From the NCBI GenBank assembly GCA_944390585.1, contig CALXQI010000015.1, positions 62,001-126,000 on the forward strand: 64,000 nt of DNA, given 5' to 3'. The notes below the pieces were generated by a model that was not told the origin of the DNA, ran no database searches, and worked only from the letters and a program-made list of their open reading frames with translations. Made by a program: the position numbers and the translations under genes. The DNA comes from an uncultured Alphaproteobacteria bacterium (GTDB lineage Bacteria > Pseudomonadota > Alphaproteobacteria > RUG11792). Shown here in pieces: positions 49,829-59,975 of this stretch (its first letter is position 1; each line of letters starts with the position of its first letter).

Positions 49829-51838
49829 TTATATGATCCCAAGTCTAGTTTCTATAATATTTATAAATGCTGAGAGTATAGAGAGGTTTGCATTACGCAG
49901 ATTTACATCTTTATCCATTATCATAGTTTTCTCACATGCATCCAAAACAAGGTTAGATAGAATTGCAATTTGCTTAAAGTACTCTTCAATTGTTGCATTA
50001 TTAGACATATTTAAAAGAAAATCACGTACGTCATTCATTTGTTGTGTATTTATGGAATGTATATCTAAGATGTCATAATCTGGTGCACTTTGTAGTAATC
50101 CATTAACACGTTTGCATGCCTGTTTTATTGTTTCATATTCTGGGAATTTAGATAATTTTTCTAGAATTTTGGCATTTTTAATAATTTCTTGAAGATCTAT
50201 TTCTTTATTTTGGTATGTTTTGACCGCAGCATCGACGCATTCATAAGAAATCAATAATTTTTCACATGCAAATACTTTGAATCTTTCTATAATGAAGCCA
50301 ATTATTTCTTCTGTTGCGTCATGTTTTATTACAATACCTTGTTCAATATATGAATTGACAAGTGTTTGGATATAATATCTTAATGTCTCATTTCCTAATA
50401 CATTAAAATTACTGCAAATGAGTTTTATTGTACTAAATGCTGATCTGCGTAATGCAAATGGATCCTTAGAACCAGTAGGTAAAATGCCTATACCTATAAA
50501 TCCAACCAATGTATCTAGCTTGTCAAAAAACGACACTCTTGCAGCTGTTTCTGTAAGTGGTAGTTTATCATTTGCGTTGCATGGCATGTAGTGGTCTCGT
50601 ATTGCGTCGTAAACTTTTTTATCCTCATCTTGATGTTTAGCATATATTGCGCCAACAATGCCTTGTAATTCTGGAAACTCCCCAACCATTTGTGTTAATA
50701 GGTCAGCTTTACACAGAGAAATTGCCCTATTTTCTTCTTTTGTTTCTGCGAGGCTAAGCATCCTGTCCACCTTTTGTGCAACGGTACCTAATTTTTCATG
50801 AAATACTAAATTAGAAAGTCTTTGTGCAAAAGCATCGAGCGAAATGTCAGTATCTTCTTTAAAGAAAAACTCTGCATCACTAAGCCGTGCTGTAAGTACA
50901 CGATTTAAGCCATCAGCTATTGTTTGATTTATTGGTACATTTAATACAGCGCCAAAGAATGGAGCAATACTTGAATCTTGATATACAAGTGTAAAGTATT
51001 TTTGACAGACTTTCATTGATGTAGAGAGAACCTCTTTTGGAAGATGCATAAAACGCTCATCAATTGATCCTATATGAAAAAATGGCCACTCTACAAGCCC
51101 AGCATTCTCATGCAACAAATCATCGTCAAGCTGTATAGCAACTCCTATCTTGGATGTGATTTTAGCCATTTCTGTGTCAATAAATTTTACCTTTTTCTCG
51201 TAATCCAACATTACATAGTTCTCCTCCAATTTTGTTTGATAGTCTTCAAAGTCTTTTACTTTGATTGGATGATTGGATAAAAACCTATGTCCATATGTTA
51301 TATTGGATGTATTAATATCAACAGATTTTATATATACATTAATTATTTCATCATTATAAGTACATAATATTGATCTTATTGGTCGAATCCAGAATGCACT
51401 AAGCTCTTTCTTTGCTGGTAAATACCAATGCATTGTTTTTGGCCATGGAAACTGTTCTATAAAATTAGAAATTAAATCTGCAAAAAGAGATTTGACATCT
51501 ATACCACATGTAGTAATCTGTAAAAAATAATATCCATCTCTTTCTATTAATTCATTTTCTTGTTTATTATTTGATCTTAAAAAACCTGCTATTGCATTTT
51601 GATTGGCTCCAATTTTAGGCCCACGCTTTTCCTCATGTAAATCGCGCGTTTGTTGTTGTAAATTGTCAATTCTGATAGCTATTCTTCTTGGCGATATATA
51701 TGCTTTTACAATATCAAATACCATGCCGTATTCATTTAACAGCTTTTTCATCAATATTCCTGCATCTTGTAAAGCTTTTTTCTGCAGTTTTGCAGGAATT
51801 TCTTCACTAAATATTTCTATTAATAATTCGTTTAACAT
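49829..51838 (-). CDS. glyS: Glycyl-tRNA synthetase beta subunit
   Basis: 669 residues. N-terminal LLIEIFSEEIPAKLQKKAL, SPRRIAIRIDNLQ, KRGPKIGANQNAIAGFLR and FPWPKTMHW. HD-like middle DKLDTLVGFIGIGILPTGSKDPFALRR and the C-terminal anticodon-binding helical region. Functions with GlyQ as an alpha2beta2 enzyme. Starts 10 nt after glyQ on the same strand. Confidence 0.97.
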   Translation of the reverse strand: MLNELLIEIFSEEIPAKLQKKALQDAGILMKKLLNEYGMVFDIVKAYISPRRIAIRIDNLQQQTRDLHEEKRGPKIGANQNAIAGFLRSNNKQENELIERDGYYFLQITTCGIDVKSLFADLISNFIEQFPWPKTMHWYLPAKKELSAFWIRPIRSILCTYNDEIINVYIKSVDINTSNITYGHRFLSNHPIKVKDFEDYQTKLEENYVMLDYEKKVKFIDTEMAKITSKIGVAIQLDDDLLHENAGLVEWPFFHIGSIDERFMHLPKEVLSTSMKVCQKYFTLVYQDSSIAPFFGAVLNVPINQTIADGLNRVLTARLSDAEFFFKEDTDISLDAFAQRLSNLVFHEKLGTVAQKVDRMLSLAETKEENRAISLCKADLLTQMVGEFPELQGIVGAIYAKHQDEDKKVYDAIRDHYMPCNANDKLPLTETAARVSFFDKLDTLVGFIGIGILPTGSKDPFALRRSAFSTIKLICSNFNVLGNETLRYYIQTLVNSYIEQGIVIKHDATEEIIGFIIERFKVFACEKLLISYECVDAAVKTYQNKEIDLQEIIKNAKILEKLSKFPEYETIKQACKRVNGLLQSAPDYDILDIHSINTQQMNDVRDFLLNMSNNATIEEYFKQIAILSNLVLDACEKTMIMDKDVNLRNANLSILSAFINIIETRLGII

Positions 51839-51848
51839 TTGTACCTCA

Positions 51849-52763
51849 TTATTGTGTGTTACACCAGGCGTGGCAACACTCTTTTGCCAAAGCCCTAACT
51901 CTGGCTATATATCCAGCCCTCTCAGTTACGCTGATTACGCCTCTTGCATCAAGAAGGTTAAAACAGTGATTTGCTTTAACGCATTGCTCATAAGCAGGCA
52001 TGATAAGGTTGTATGATATTAGTCTTTTACATTCATCTTCATAATCGTCAAAGTGTTGCAACAATTTATCGACGTCAGCATAGTCAAAATTATAAGACGA
52101 AAATTCTCTTTCAAATCTTTTTAATATATCTCCATATGTTAATTTTTTATCATCTTCACGTCCATTCCAATTTATATCAAAATGATTATTGATATTCTGT
52201 ATAAAAGTAGTAATTCTCTCCAGGCCATACGTAATTTCAACTGGAGGGACTGTACACGTCATCCCACCAACTTGCTGAAAGTATGTAAACTGTGTAATCT
52301 CCATGCCATCACACCAAATTTCCCACCCAATACCAGCTGCTCCTAATGAAGGATTCTCCCAGTCATCTTCTACAAACCTAAGATCGTGTGCACCAATATC
52401 AAATCCAGCACGCTCAATGCTCTGCAAATATAGATTTTGTGGATCAAACGGAGCTGGCTTTAAAATAACTTGAAATTGATAGTAATACTGGGTCCTATTT
52501 GGGTTTTCTGCATATCTTCCATCTTTAGGACGTCTGCAAGGTTGCACAAAAGCTACATTCCAATAATCATCGCCAAGAGCCTTTAATGTGGTTGCATAAT
52601 GGGATGTACCAGCGCCTACCTCTGTATCATACGGTTGCATAATGACACATCCAAACTCAGCCCAGAACTTTTGCAAATCAAAAATTATATCTTGAAAAGA
52701 TTTCAATCTTGTATCAAAAACAGCAATCAACACGATTTTACTATTTTTATAAAAAGTTTGCAC
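51849..52763 (-). CDS. glyQ: Glycyl-tRNA synthetase alpha subunit
   Basis: 304 residues. Class II core: [73 protein letters not shown] and TYGLERI. The ATG at 52763 adds about 20 residues before the typical SFQD start; a GTG/TTG nearer to it is possible. First gene of glyQS. Confidence 0.97.
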   Translation of the reverse strand: MQTFYKNSKIVLIAVFDTRLKSFQDIIFDLQKFWAEFGCVIMQPYDTEVGAGTSHYATTLKALGDDYWNVAFVQPCRRPKDGRYAENPNRTQYYYQFQVILKPAPFDPQNLYLQSIERAGFDIGAHDLRFVEDDWENPSLGAAGIGWEIWCDGMEITQFTYFQQVGGMTCTVPPVEITYGLERITTFIQNINNHFDINWNGREDDKKLTYGDILKRFEREFSSYNFDYADVDKLLQHFDDYEDECKRLISYNLIMPAYEQCVKANHCFNLLDARGVISVTERAGYIARVRALAKECCHAWCNTQ

Positions 52764-52918
52764 TATCTTGTTATTTCTATTAAAGCGTAAAATTATATTA
52801 AGTTTATCTAAAGAATAAGCAATGTATTATTAGCACATTAAAAATTATAATGCTGAACATTATAATTATAACAATTTCCTTGTACATTTTTCAGACGTGC
52901 TATACAATTAAAAAATAA

Positions 52919-52994
<76 letters not shown>

Positions 52995-53010
52995 TTTTTG
53001 GGAAAAGAAC

Positions 53011-53244
53011 ATGAATTTAACATTTATGCGTGATAGTAACAAGATTTTTGATGGTAGGGTTGACGCTGTGATACTTAATTCAAGTTGTGGTCAGGTTGAG
53101 CTATTGGACGGCCATATTCCAGCAATTTTTATGGTACATAAGTGTTTGGAATTAAAGGCCGGTGGCAAGTCAATGTCGTATGAGTTTGAAAGTGGTTTTG
53201 CTTATACAAATGGCGAAGTTTGTTTTGTTGTGGTTGATTGCTAA
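53011..53244 (+). CDS. atpC: ATP synthase epsilon subunit reduced to the beta-sandwich
   Basis: 77 residues. Matches the N-terminal beta domain of F1 epsilon: SNKIFDGRVDAVILNSSCGQ, ELLDGHIPAIFMV (the conserved GHxP) and ESGFAYTNGEVCFVVVD. The C-terminal helical hairpin, which inhibits ATP hydrolysis, is absent. Unlinked to the other atp genes; it begins 17 nt after the tRNA-Thr CCA and may be expressed from its transcript. Confidence 0.75.
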   Translation: MNLTFMRDSNKIFDGRVDAVILNSSCGQVELLDGHIPAIFMVHKCLELKAGGKSMSYEFESGFAYTNGEVCFVVVDC

Positions 53245-53274
53245 GTACCAATACTATAAAAAGTTGATGCAATA

Positions 53275-54678
53275 TTAAAACAAAATTGGAGCAAATGCTG
53301 TTGCGCTGATAATTGTGAAAATAAGAGTAGCAATTGCTATTTTTTGTGTAGTTTTTGTTTCCAGGTCATGTTTTACATATCCTGAGTGGATAATTTGTAT
53401 CTTCTTTATTGTGTTTGTATATAAATAAAAGAAATATGTTGTATATATAACAATTGCGAAAATACTAATACAAACAATAATATAAGAAATATTTAATAAT
53501 TCTTTTATAGCAATAATATCAGTGCAAAATCCCCATGTAAAAGGTGCTCCAATTGCAATAAATATAGCAAGAATAACAAACGTCTTGTCTTTTACTGAAT
53601 ACAACATTGCATTCTTGAGTGAGGTAATACTTCTTCCTTTACAAACACCCTGTAAGATGTCAACTACGAAAAACAACATACACATTAGTGCACTATGGTA
53701 TAAGACACAGTATATATAAGAGTTGACAGAGTATAAAACAATCATAAAATACATATTCATGTGTATAATTGAAACATTAGCAAATATTTTTTTTAGATCT
53801 GTTTCAAAAATAATAGATGAACATGCTATAGAAATAGTAATTGAGCATAAAATTGATATTAATGTTTTATATTCATATAATTCAAAATCAAATAGTGGCA
53901 ATAAAATTTTTAATATTAGTAGTGAACTGAATTTCAAAACAATAGAAGCTAGTAGAATTGAACACTCTGTTGGTGCGTCCGTATGTACTTTAGGCAACCA
54001 GAAGTGTATGGGGAATAATGGGATTTTAACTGCAATTCCAGCTAACAGTACTACAAAACACCATGTTTCCATTATGCCTTTAAAATTACTAATTTCTTGT
54101 AAATTTGCTGTATGAGTTTTTAAGTATATTGCAATACATGCAACTATAGCAAGGGTTGCACTAAGTGCACTATATACCACAAACTGGTAAAGCATTTCTC
54201 TATTCTGTGCTTGCCATAATGCGCAAATCATAATAATTAATGGAATAATAGATCCTTCAATAAAAAATATAAGTAGAAACAAATTTTGAGAAATAGCTGC
54301 GCCAATTGCCATTGCTTCAAATAATAACAACGATGCACCAAATGTTTTTGGTTTTGTAATCGGTTTATGTAAAGACCATAGCATTATTAAAAAACAAATA
54401 AAACTTATTATTAGCACAAACCATATTGATACTTTGTCAAAAGCAATATTGTAATAAAACATACTTGCAAATGGACTTACATATTGTTCTTGAAAAAATA
54501 CATCATCACTGCAAAAGTTTATGCATTGATATAGTACAAAGCATGCAAAAATTAAAGTAAAACAAGTACTGGATAACGTGACATTTTTAATATTTTGTGT
54601 ATTAGTTGCAGTTAAGACAAATAAAAGTCCAACTATTGGGATAACAAGACTGCATGTAACAAAGTATGGTATATACAT
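53275..54678 (-). CDS. nuoM: NADH-quinone oxidoreductase subunit M
   Basis: 467 residues from ATG 54678, which overlaps the nuoL stop by one base (TGATG); the frame opens further upstream but inside nuoL. About 13-14 membrane segments. Proton-path residues kept: FFIEGSIIPLIIMI (Glu of TM5), AVKIPLFPIHFWLPKVHTDA (Lys of TM7) and LASIVLKFSS (Lys of TM8). Antiporter-like subunit of complex I, co-transcribed with nuoK and nuoL. Confidence 0.93.
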   Translation of the reverse strand: MYIPYFVTCSLVIPIVGLLFVLTATNTQNIKNVTLSSTCFTLIFACFVLYQCINFCSDDVFFQEQYVSPFASMFYYNIAFDKVSIWFVLIISFICFLIMLWSLHKPITKPKTFGASLLLFEAMAIGAAISQNLFLLIFFIEGSIIPLIIMICALWQAQNREMLYQFVVYSALSATLAIVACIAIYLKTHTANLQEISNFKGIMETWCFVVLLAGIAVKIPLFPIHFWLPKVHTDAPTECSILLASIVLKFSSLLILKILLPLFDFELYEYKTLISILCSITISIACSSIIFETDLKKIFANVSIIHMNMYFMIVLYSVNSYIYCVLYHSALMCMLFFVVDILQGVCKGRSITSLKNAMLYSVKDKTFVILAIFIAIGAPFTWGFCTDIIAIKELLNISYIIVCISIFAIVIYTTYFFYLYTNTIKKIQIIHSGYVKHDLETKTTQKIAIATLIFTIISATAFAPILF

Positions 54679-56378
54679 CACATCAGCACCACAATTGCAT
54701 AAATGATAGTAGCAAGAAACAGTATCATAATTTTCAGTTGTAATGTAATATCGCTGCAATGCACGTTTGCGATCTTGTTACCAATGTTTGAGATAAAGTC
54801 AAAACAAGTATTGCATACGGTATTATAAAGCCAGTTATTAATATTAAATATGTATTTTAAAATTTGTAAAAATATATGCTGAATAAAGTTATGAACAATA
54901 TTAACATCAAAACTTATATCTTTGATATATTTGTTTGCAATATTAAATATGTTGTAAGCGATAATGATTTGTATACTTTCAAATATTGTTGCTTTGATAT
55001 AATCCATAGCGTCATAAGTAGTTGCTATATCTCTCCAATATGTGGCATCAGTATTAAATTGATATGCAGTCCAAGCACTAAAGCTTAAAATACAAGCAAT
55101 AAACATAAATATAAAAAATAATGTTGTATATTGTTTTGGTGGTGATTCCAATTTTTGTTCATTATTTTGCAATTTATACATAACCCGCATAAAGCATATA
55201 ATGAGGAATATACTTACTAGAACAGAGTTTAAACAGACAAAATAATGTCTTTCTTCAATTAATACATCAAAGAGTGGAACTTTTCCAAAAAAACTGACAA
55301 ATGGTAACCCAATGGATGACAGAAAGGCGACAAAAACAGCATCCATGATTTTGGGCATACTTTTTGTGCTTAATACCAGGATTGACGTTTCTCCTTTATA
55401 GCATAGTACAATATACGAAATAGCAATAAATAGTGCAGATTTAAAGAATGCATGGCATATAAAATATAAGGATGCAACAACATTGTGACAATATCCACAT
55501 ACAATTAAGATAAGCCCCATAGAAGCAATAGTTGAGTATGCCATAATCTTTTTAATATCAGTTTCAAAAATAGCAAATAAACAAGCAATTGTTGCAGAAA
55601 TAGAGCATATTGCAATCAATATGGTTTGCAATATTTGGTAATCTCCAAATAAAAATCCAAATTTGGATAAAATAACAAAACCAACACCAACAATTGTTGA
55701 TGAATGTATTAACACAGATGCAAAAATATTTGCACGACAAGCGCTAATCAACCATGTTACAAACGGAAATTGAGCTGATTTTATTATGCACGCAGTTAAA
55801 ATTAAGACGCCAGCTCGTAGTGGTACGCAGCCTACAGTGTCACTGACTATTGTACTACCAGTTACATTATAGATTATACAAATTCCACATAAAAACAATA
55901 TACTGGCAATCTTGTTAAAAATAAATGTAATAGTTGAGTCAGTTTCTATTTTTTCATTATGTTTGCCATAAGATACAAGTATAGCAGAAATTAAGCTTAG
56001 TATTTCGATACAAGCATATAAGACAAAAATGTTATTGCACAATATAATACATTGCATAATGCAAACAAATATATTAAACAAAATCTGTGTTTTTACATCA
56101 TCTTCATGCAGTTTTAAAAATGTATATTGCACAATTGTTAATATAGCATGTATTGTTATACATAATAAAAGTTCATATATAGATGATATTTTGAAAATAA
56201 TATTGAAAATAGAGAAATATGCACTATCTGCTCTTTCACAATAGCAGACAAACAATATTATAAGTGAAGCAAAAGATATACATGGTGATATAACAAATGT
56301 AAAAAAGCGATATCTGTTTGCAACAAAAAGTGGTGCTATTAGCATAATAAATGATGTTATTAATAATGCACTATTCAT
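54678..56378 (-). CDS. nuoL: NADH-quinone oxidoreductase subunit L
   Basis: 566 residues (about 610 is usual). ACIEILSLISAILVSY (TM5 Glu), IIKSAQFPFVTWLISACRAN (TM7 Lys), SVLIHSSTIVGVG (His) and ETDIKKIMAYSTIASMGLI. The normally invariant LPDAMEGPTPVS loop is replaced by LISACRANIFAS, a marked divergence. The C-terminal part includes the long lateral-helix region in shortened form. Overlaps nuoK by 8 nt (ATGAATAG). Confidence 0.9.
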   Translation of the reverse strand: MNSALLITSFIMLIAPLFVANRYRFFTFVISPCISFASLIILFVCYCERADSAYFSIFNIIFKISSIYELLLCITIHAILTIVQYTFLKLHEDDVKTQILFNIFVCIMQCIILCNNIFVLYACIEILSLISAILVSYGKHNEKIETDSTITFIFNKIASILFLCGICIIYNVTGSTIVSDTVGCVPLRAGVLILTACIIKSAQFPFVTWLISACRANIFASVLIHSSTIVGVGFVILSKFGFLFGDYQILQTILIAICSISATIACLFAIFETDIKKIMAYSTIASMGLILIVCGYCHNVVASLYFICHAFFKSALFIAISYIVLCYKGETSILVLSTKSMPKIMDAVFVAFLSSIGLPFVSFFGKVPLFDVLIEERHYFVCLNSVLVSIFLIICFMRVMYKLQNNEQKLESPPKQYTTLFFIFMFIACILSFSAWTAYQFNTDATYWRDIATTYDAMDYIKATIFESIQIIIAYNIFNIANKYIKDISFDVNIVHNFIQHIFLQILKYIFNINNWLYNTVCNTCFDFISNIGNKIANVHCSDITLQLKIMILFLATIIYAIVVLM

Positions 56379-56664
56379 TTAAAAATCCATTATCATTATG
56401 TAGATTTGTGTAAACAGAAAAAATTAAGATAATAGAAATAAAATTAACAATCATAACAGTTACTAGTAGAATAGAGACGCTCATATGCAAATCAGACTTA
56501 CAAAAATTAACTAATCCAGCAATTACCATAACTTCAATACATATCAATGTTCTAATAATATTATATTTATAAATACATAGGGCAAATAATCCACATATAA
56601 GAACTGATGTTGTTAAAAACATCACAGTTGCACAATAACAAACTATTAATGATATTGTACACAA
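56371..56664 (-). CDS. nuoK: NADH-quinone oxidoreductase subunit K (divergent)
   Basis: 97 residues, three membrane segments. LFALCIYKYNIIRTLICIEV keeps the TM2 Glu (residue 44, E36 of E. coli). In TM3, where the family has VAAAEAAIGLA, the sequence is VTVMIVNFISIIL, so the second proton-path Glu (E72) is Asn. Identity is supported by position and overlap with nuoL and by its size. nuoJ is not upstream. Confidence 0.85.
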   Translation of the reverse strand: MCTISLIVCYCATVMFLTTSVLICGLFALCIYKYNIIRTLICIEVMVIAGLVNFCKSDLHMSVSILLVTVMIVNFISIILIFSVYTNLHNDNGFLNE

Positions 56665-56802
56665 ATTTTCATACTGGTTTCACAATTTTATCTCAAATAA
56701 TAAATATATATTCTATTTATTTGATATATTTATATAAAACTTATTTTGCATATTTTTTAAAAATATATACAATGAAAAGTGACTATGTATTCAATAGCAA
56801 TT

Positions 56803-57546
56803 ATGAAAATAGCAACATGGAATATTAACTCGGTTCGTGCACGTATTGATCAGTTATTGCATTGGCTTGTTGATAGTAGTGTGGATATTGCATTGCTGCA
56901 AGAAATAAAATGTATAAATGAAGTTTTCCCAACAGAAATGTTAAATGATACTGGTTATAACTCTGCTATATGCGGACAAAAATCATATAATGGTGTTGCA
57001 ATATTATCAAAATACATTATAGATGACATTATTACATGGCAGGATATTACAGACGATAGCCAAGCAAGATATATAGAAGTATTTACAGGAGGAATAAATG
57101 TTGCATCCGTGTATGTGCCAAATGGCGTCGCACCAGATACACAACAGTATGAATATAAATTACATTTTTTTGATGTTCTATTAAAACATATTTCTAATAA
57201 AAGCAATTTTGTTATTGGTGGTGATTTCAATGTTACAGTTGATGATAATGATGTATATAACCCAGCAGCGTGGCGTGGCAAAATCTGTTGTACAGACAAA
57301 GAGAGAGAAAAAATGAAAAATCTATTTGATAGCGGTTTATCTGATATTACACGTATATTACATAAAGAAGAAAAAATATATACATGGTGGAATTATATGG
57401 CAGGATGCTTTAACAAAGATTATGGATTGAGACTTGATTACATGCTAACAACAAAGGATTTGGCAGTGTCAAGCGCGATAGTAAATAAACAAGTGCGTGG
57501 CAATCAAAGACCTTCTGACCATGCGCCTGTAGAAATTATTCTATAA
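56803..57546 (+). CDS. xthA: Exodeoxyribonuclease III
   Basis: AP endonuclease/3'-5' exonuclease, 247 residues from ATG 56803 (MKIATWNINSVRAR); the frame opens at 56779. LLQEIKC (metal Glu), YNGVAILSK, GGDFNVTVDDNDVYNP, WNYMAGCFNKDYGLRLDYML and RPSDHAPVEI (catalytic Asp-His). Base-excision repair together with nth. Confidence 0.96.
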   Translation: MKIATWNINSVRARIDQLLHWLVDSSVDIALLQEIKCINEVFPTEMLNDTGYNSAICGQKSYNGVAILSKYIIDDIITWQDITDDSQARYIEVFTGGINVASVYVPNGVAPDTQQYEYKLHFFDVLLKHISNKSNFVIGGDFNVTVDDNDVYNPAAWRGKICCTDKEREKMKNLFDSGLSDITRILHKEEKIYTWWNYMAGCFNKDYGLRLDYMLTTKDLAVSSAIVNKQVRGNQRPSDHAPVEIIL

Positions 57547-57596
57547 TTATTGCAAAATTGATTTAAATAAAAATTTGATATTGCGTAAGTAAATAT

Positions 57597-57624
57597 TTGA
57601 CATTATAAAAAAATATATTATAAT
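57597..57624 (+). promoter_or_regulatory. Consensus sigma70 promoter of the third family 2 gene
   Basis: TTGACA (57597-57602), 16-bp AT-rich spacer, TATAAT (57619-57624), a perfect consensus with the same spacer pattern as at 41675. AAGGAG at 57648-57653 sits 7 nt before ATG 57661. Confidence 0.85.
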
Positions 57625-57660
57625 ACTATTGCTGTTTAATTGTTTTTAAGGAGAATGATG

Positions 57661-58545
57661 ATGAAAAAGATTATTGTTGCGGTATCATGCATGGTTGCTG
57701 CTGTTTGTGCATCTGAGAATAATGAACATTATATAAATGCAGTTGATGGTCTTTGGAATGGGGTAAAGAGTAGTTGTGATTTGGCTGATTTTGATAAAGA
57801 TAAATATGTGATGGCGTTTGCTGAAGGATGTGACGAGGCTATGGAGAAGGTAAATGAAATTATGAAGAATATGTGTAGTAATGATAAAGATAAGGGGAAT
57901 TGCGTGGGGATAATTGACTGGTTACATGATTGTTTACAAATTGTTGATAATGCAGAACGTGAGGAGGATTTTTTTGGAGAAGATTATGGTGTATGGATGC
58001 ACGGCCGCTGTGTGTTAGGGATATCACATGATATTGAAAGTGAGATTGAGGAGCGCATAAGTTATGTGCTTGAGAATAGAGAGAATATAGAAAAGTGTGA
58101 AGCAGGATATATAGATGTTGTGAAAAATTATGATAAGAGGAAAGTTGGTGAATTACTAGGTGAAGTGAAAAATTGTATGTGTAGGTGCTGTGGTAGTGTT
58201 GATTTCTTTGGTCAACATTATACAACTACATCGTATCATGGGTGTTATGGTGAAGAAAATAAGCGTGTATTAAAAGCGTGGTTGGATAGCATATTGCACT
58301 ATGACGTATTACTGTTGCGTGGCATGATCAAACATCTTGAAAAGTTGAGTGCAGCTAATGTAGGAAACAGTGAGCAAGTTGGTCAAGGTAATGTTCAAGA
58401 TTGCATGGAATGTGTGGACTCAACAGAAAGTGGACAAATAAGGAATGCCGAAATGTTGCGTAGAGGAGAAGAGAAAAGTAGTGAAAGTGAAGAATATACA
58501 TCAGAGGATGGGTGTGAAGTGTGCTTGATGATTGGGGTGGAGTAA
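57661..58545 (+). CDS. Secreted protein family 2 (C-terminally different member)
   Basis: About 294 residues, function unknown. ATG 57661 chosen over two ATGs just before because of spacing from AAGGAG. Signal peptide MKKIIVAVSCMVAAVCA. Mature part shares with the 41737 paralog a Cys/charged helical layout: CDEAMEKVNEIMKNMC, DCLQIVDNAEREEDFF, VLKAWLDSILHYDVLLLRG and MIKHLEKL. An acidic stretch SSESEEYTSEDG follows, but the VTLGELLRxY element is missing and the protein ends CEVCLMIGVE. Confidence 0.78.
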   Translation: MKKIIVAVSCMVAAVCASENNEHYINAVDGLWNGVKSSCDLADFDKDKYVMAFAEGCDEAMEKVNEIMKNMCSNDKDKGNCVGIIDWLHDCLQIVDNAEREEDFFGEDYGVWMHGRCVLGISHDIESEIEERISYVLENRENIEKCEAGYIDVVKNYDKRKVGELLGEVKNCMCRCCGSVDFFGQHYTTTSYHGCYGEENKRVLKAWLDSILHYDVLLLRGMIKHLEKLSAANVGNSEQVGQGNVQDCMECVDSTESGQIRNAEMLRRGEEKSSESEEYTSEDGCEVCLMIGVE

Positions 58546-58689
58546 TAGACGAGTGATTGTGAGTTTGCGAATATTGCAGCGTATGTACATTAGAGCAGTG
58601 TGAATTTTGTGAGAACTATTATGTAGCTTGCTTTTTAGTTCCTAATACTGTGTAATAAGAACAGAGTTTGCTTGCTCATTTTTTTTATT

Positions 58690-59433
58690 TTATTTTTCTA
58701 ATATATTTTTAATTTCATGTAATAGTTTATTTGAAGCAGCTGCAATGATGTTGAATGTGCCATCTGTATTTTGCTCTTGCGTTACAAAACCTCCTGATTC
58801 TTGGATTAGTAGTACACCTTGCACAACGTCCCATAGGCTTACATTATTACAGACTACAACATCGTACTTTCCTGCTGCAAGGTATGCTAAATCCAGAGTA
58901 ACAGTGCCCATGCGTCTTATTATGGCCAATTTGCTTAAATTTTCACTTAATTTATTATTGCAGTGTATAGCCACCATTGCATCACTTAGATCATCTCGAG
59001 CGGATACGCGTAGCCTTGTTCTATTTACAAATGCCCCATTTCCGCGTTCTGCCATAAAATACTCTCCACGGACTGGGTCCAAGACCAATGCTGCCTCAAT
59101 GCGATCACGTACTTTGGCAGCAATGCTTATACTGAAGTATGGTATTCCCCTCATAAAATTGTTTGTGCCATCAATTGGGTCTATTATCCATGTTAGCTCT
59201 GACTTCTCATTTTTTTTCTCTCCAGATTCTTCACATATTATAGAACTGTTTGGGTAGTAATGTAGTAGCGTGTTTACAATTTGCTTTTCTGCCATAATAT
59301 CTGCGCTAGTAACAAAGTTGTGTAGTCCTTTTTTAGAAACTTGCAATTTTTCAACTTCGCAAAAATCTCGCATTACACCAAATGCGGCCTTGTTTGCTGC
59401 TTTTTTCATTATGTTTATATATGCCAAGGCCAT
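58690..59433 (-). CDS. suhB: Inositol monophosphatase family protein
   Basis: 247 residues from ATG 59433 (the frame opens at TTG 59448). Metal motifs: IICEESGE (Glu), TWIIDPIDGTNNFMRG (Asp pair) and SLWDVVQGVLLIQESGG (third Asp). The family includes SuhB and CysQ; SuhB is the best match by length and the GIPYFSISIA segment. Solitary gene. Confidence 0.9.
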   Translation of the reverse strand: MALAYINIMKKAANKAAFGVMRDFCEVEKLQVSKKGLHNFVTSADIMAEKQIVNTLLHYYPNSSIICEESGEKKNEKSELTWIIDPIDGTNNFMRGIPYFSISIAAKVRDRIEAALVLDPVRGEYFMAERGNGAFVNRTRLRVSARDDLSDAMVAIHCNNKLSENLSKLAIIRRMGTVTLDLAYLAAGKYDVVVCNNVSLWDVVQGVLLIQESGGFVTQEQNTDGTFNIIAAASNKLLHEIKNILEK

Positions 59434-59701
59434 ATCTATTGTTAACAACTAATCAATCATCCTACAATAATACAATATAATTTGTCATATAAGTAGAAAA
59501 ATATTGCATTACTAGATATTATGCAGTAGGCTTAAAAAACGCTCTTACAAAAATATAAAAACATAAAGTTAGATATTTGTGTGTAATGCAGTAGAATTGT
59601 AATGAAAATATATATAATTCATATAAGGTGTACAACTACTGCGTTCTAGATATGGAACAAACATCACACCGTCGACTCTTCACGCATCACGAGCAAAGCA
59701 T

Positions 59702-59777
59702 TGGCGGGCGCAGGAGGATTTGAACCCCCGACCCACTGATTAAGAGTCAGTTGCTCTACCAACTGAGCTATGCGCCC
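59702..59777 (-). tRNA. tRNA-Lys (CTT anticodon)
   Basis: On the minus strand: acceptor GGGCGCA/TGCGCCC, D-arm TAGCTCAGTTGGTAGAGC, anticodon stem ACTGA/TCAGT with loop CTCTTAA (anticodon CTT), T-arm GGGGGTTCAAATCCTCC, discriminator G and CCA at 59704-59702. Confidence 0.97.
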
Positions 59778-59853
<76 letters not shown>

Positions 59854-59975
59854 ACAAGAACATTCTACACATAAAATTACCACTTTGCAAGAAAAAAACT
59901 GTGTGAGCGTGTTGTTGTCAGCCTTGCCAATTAATGTTATAATACTGCCTGTATAATACTAATAAACATTGATTG

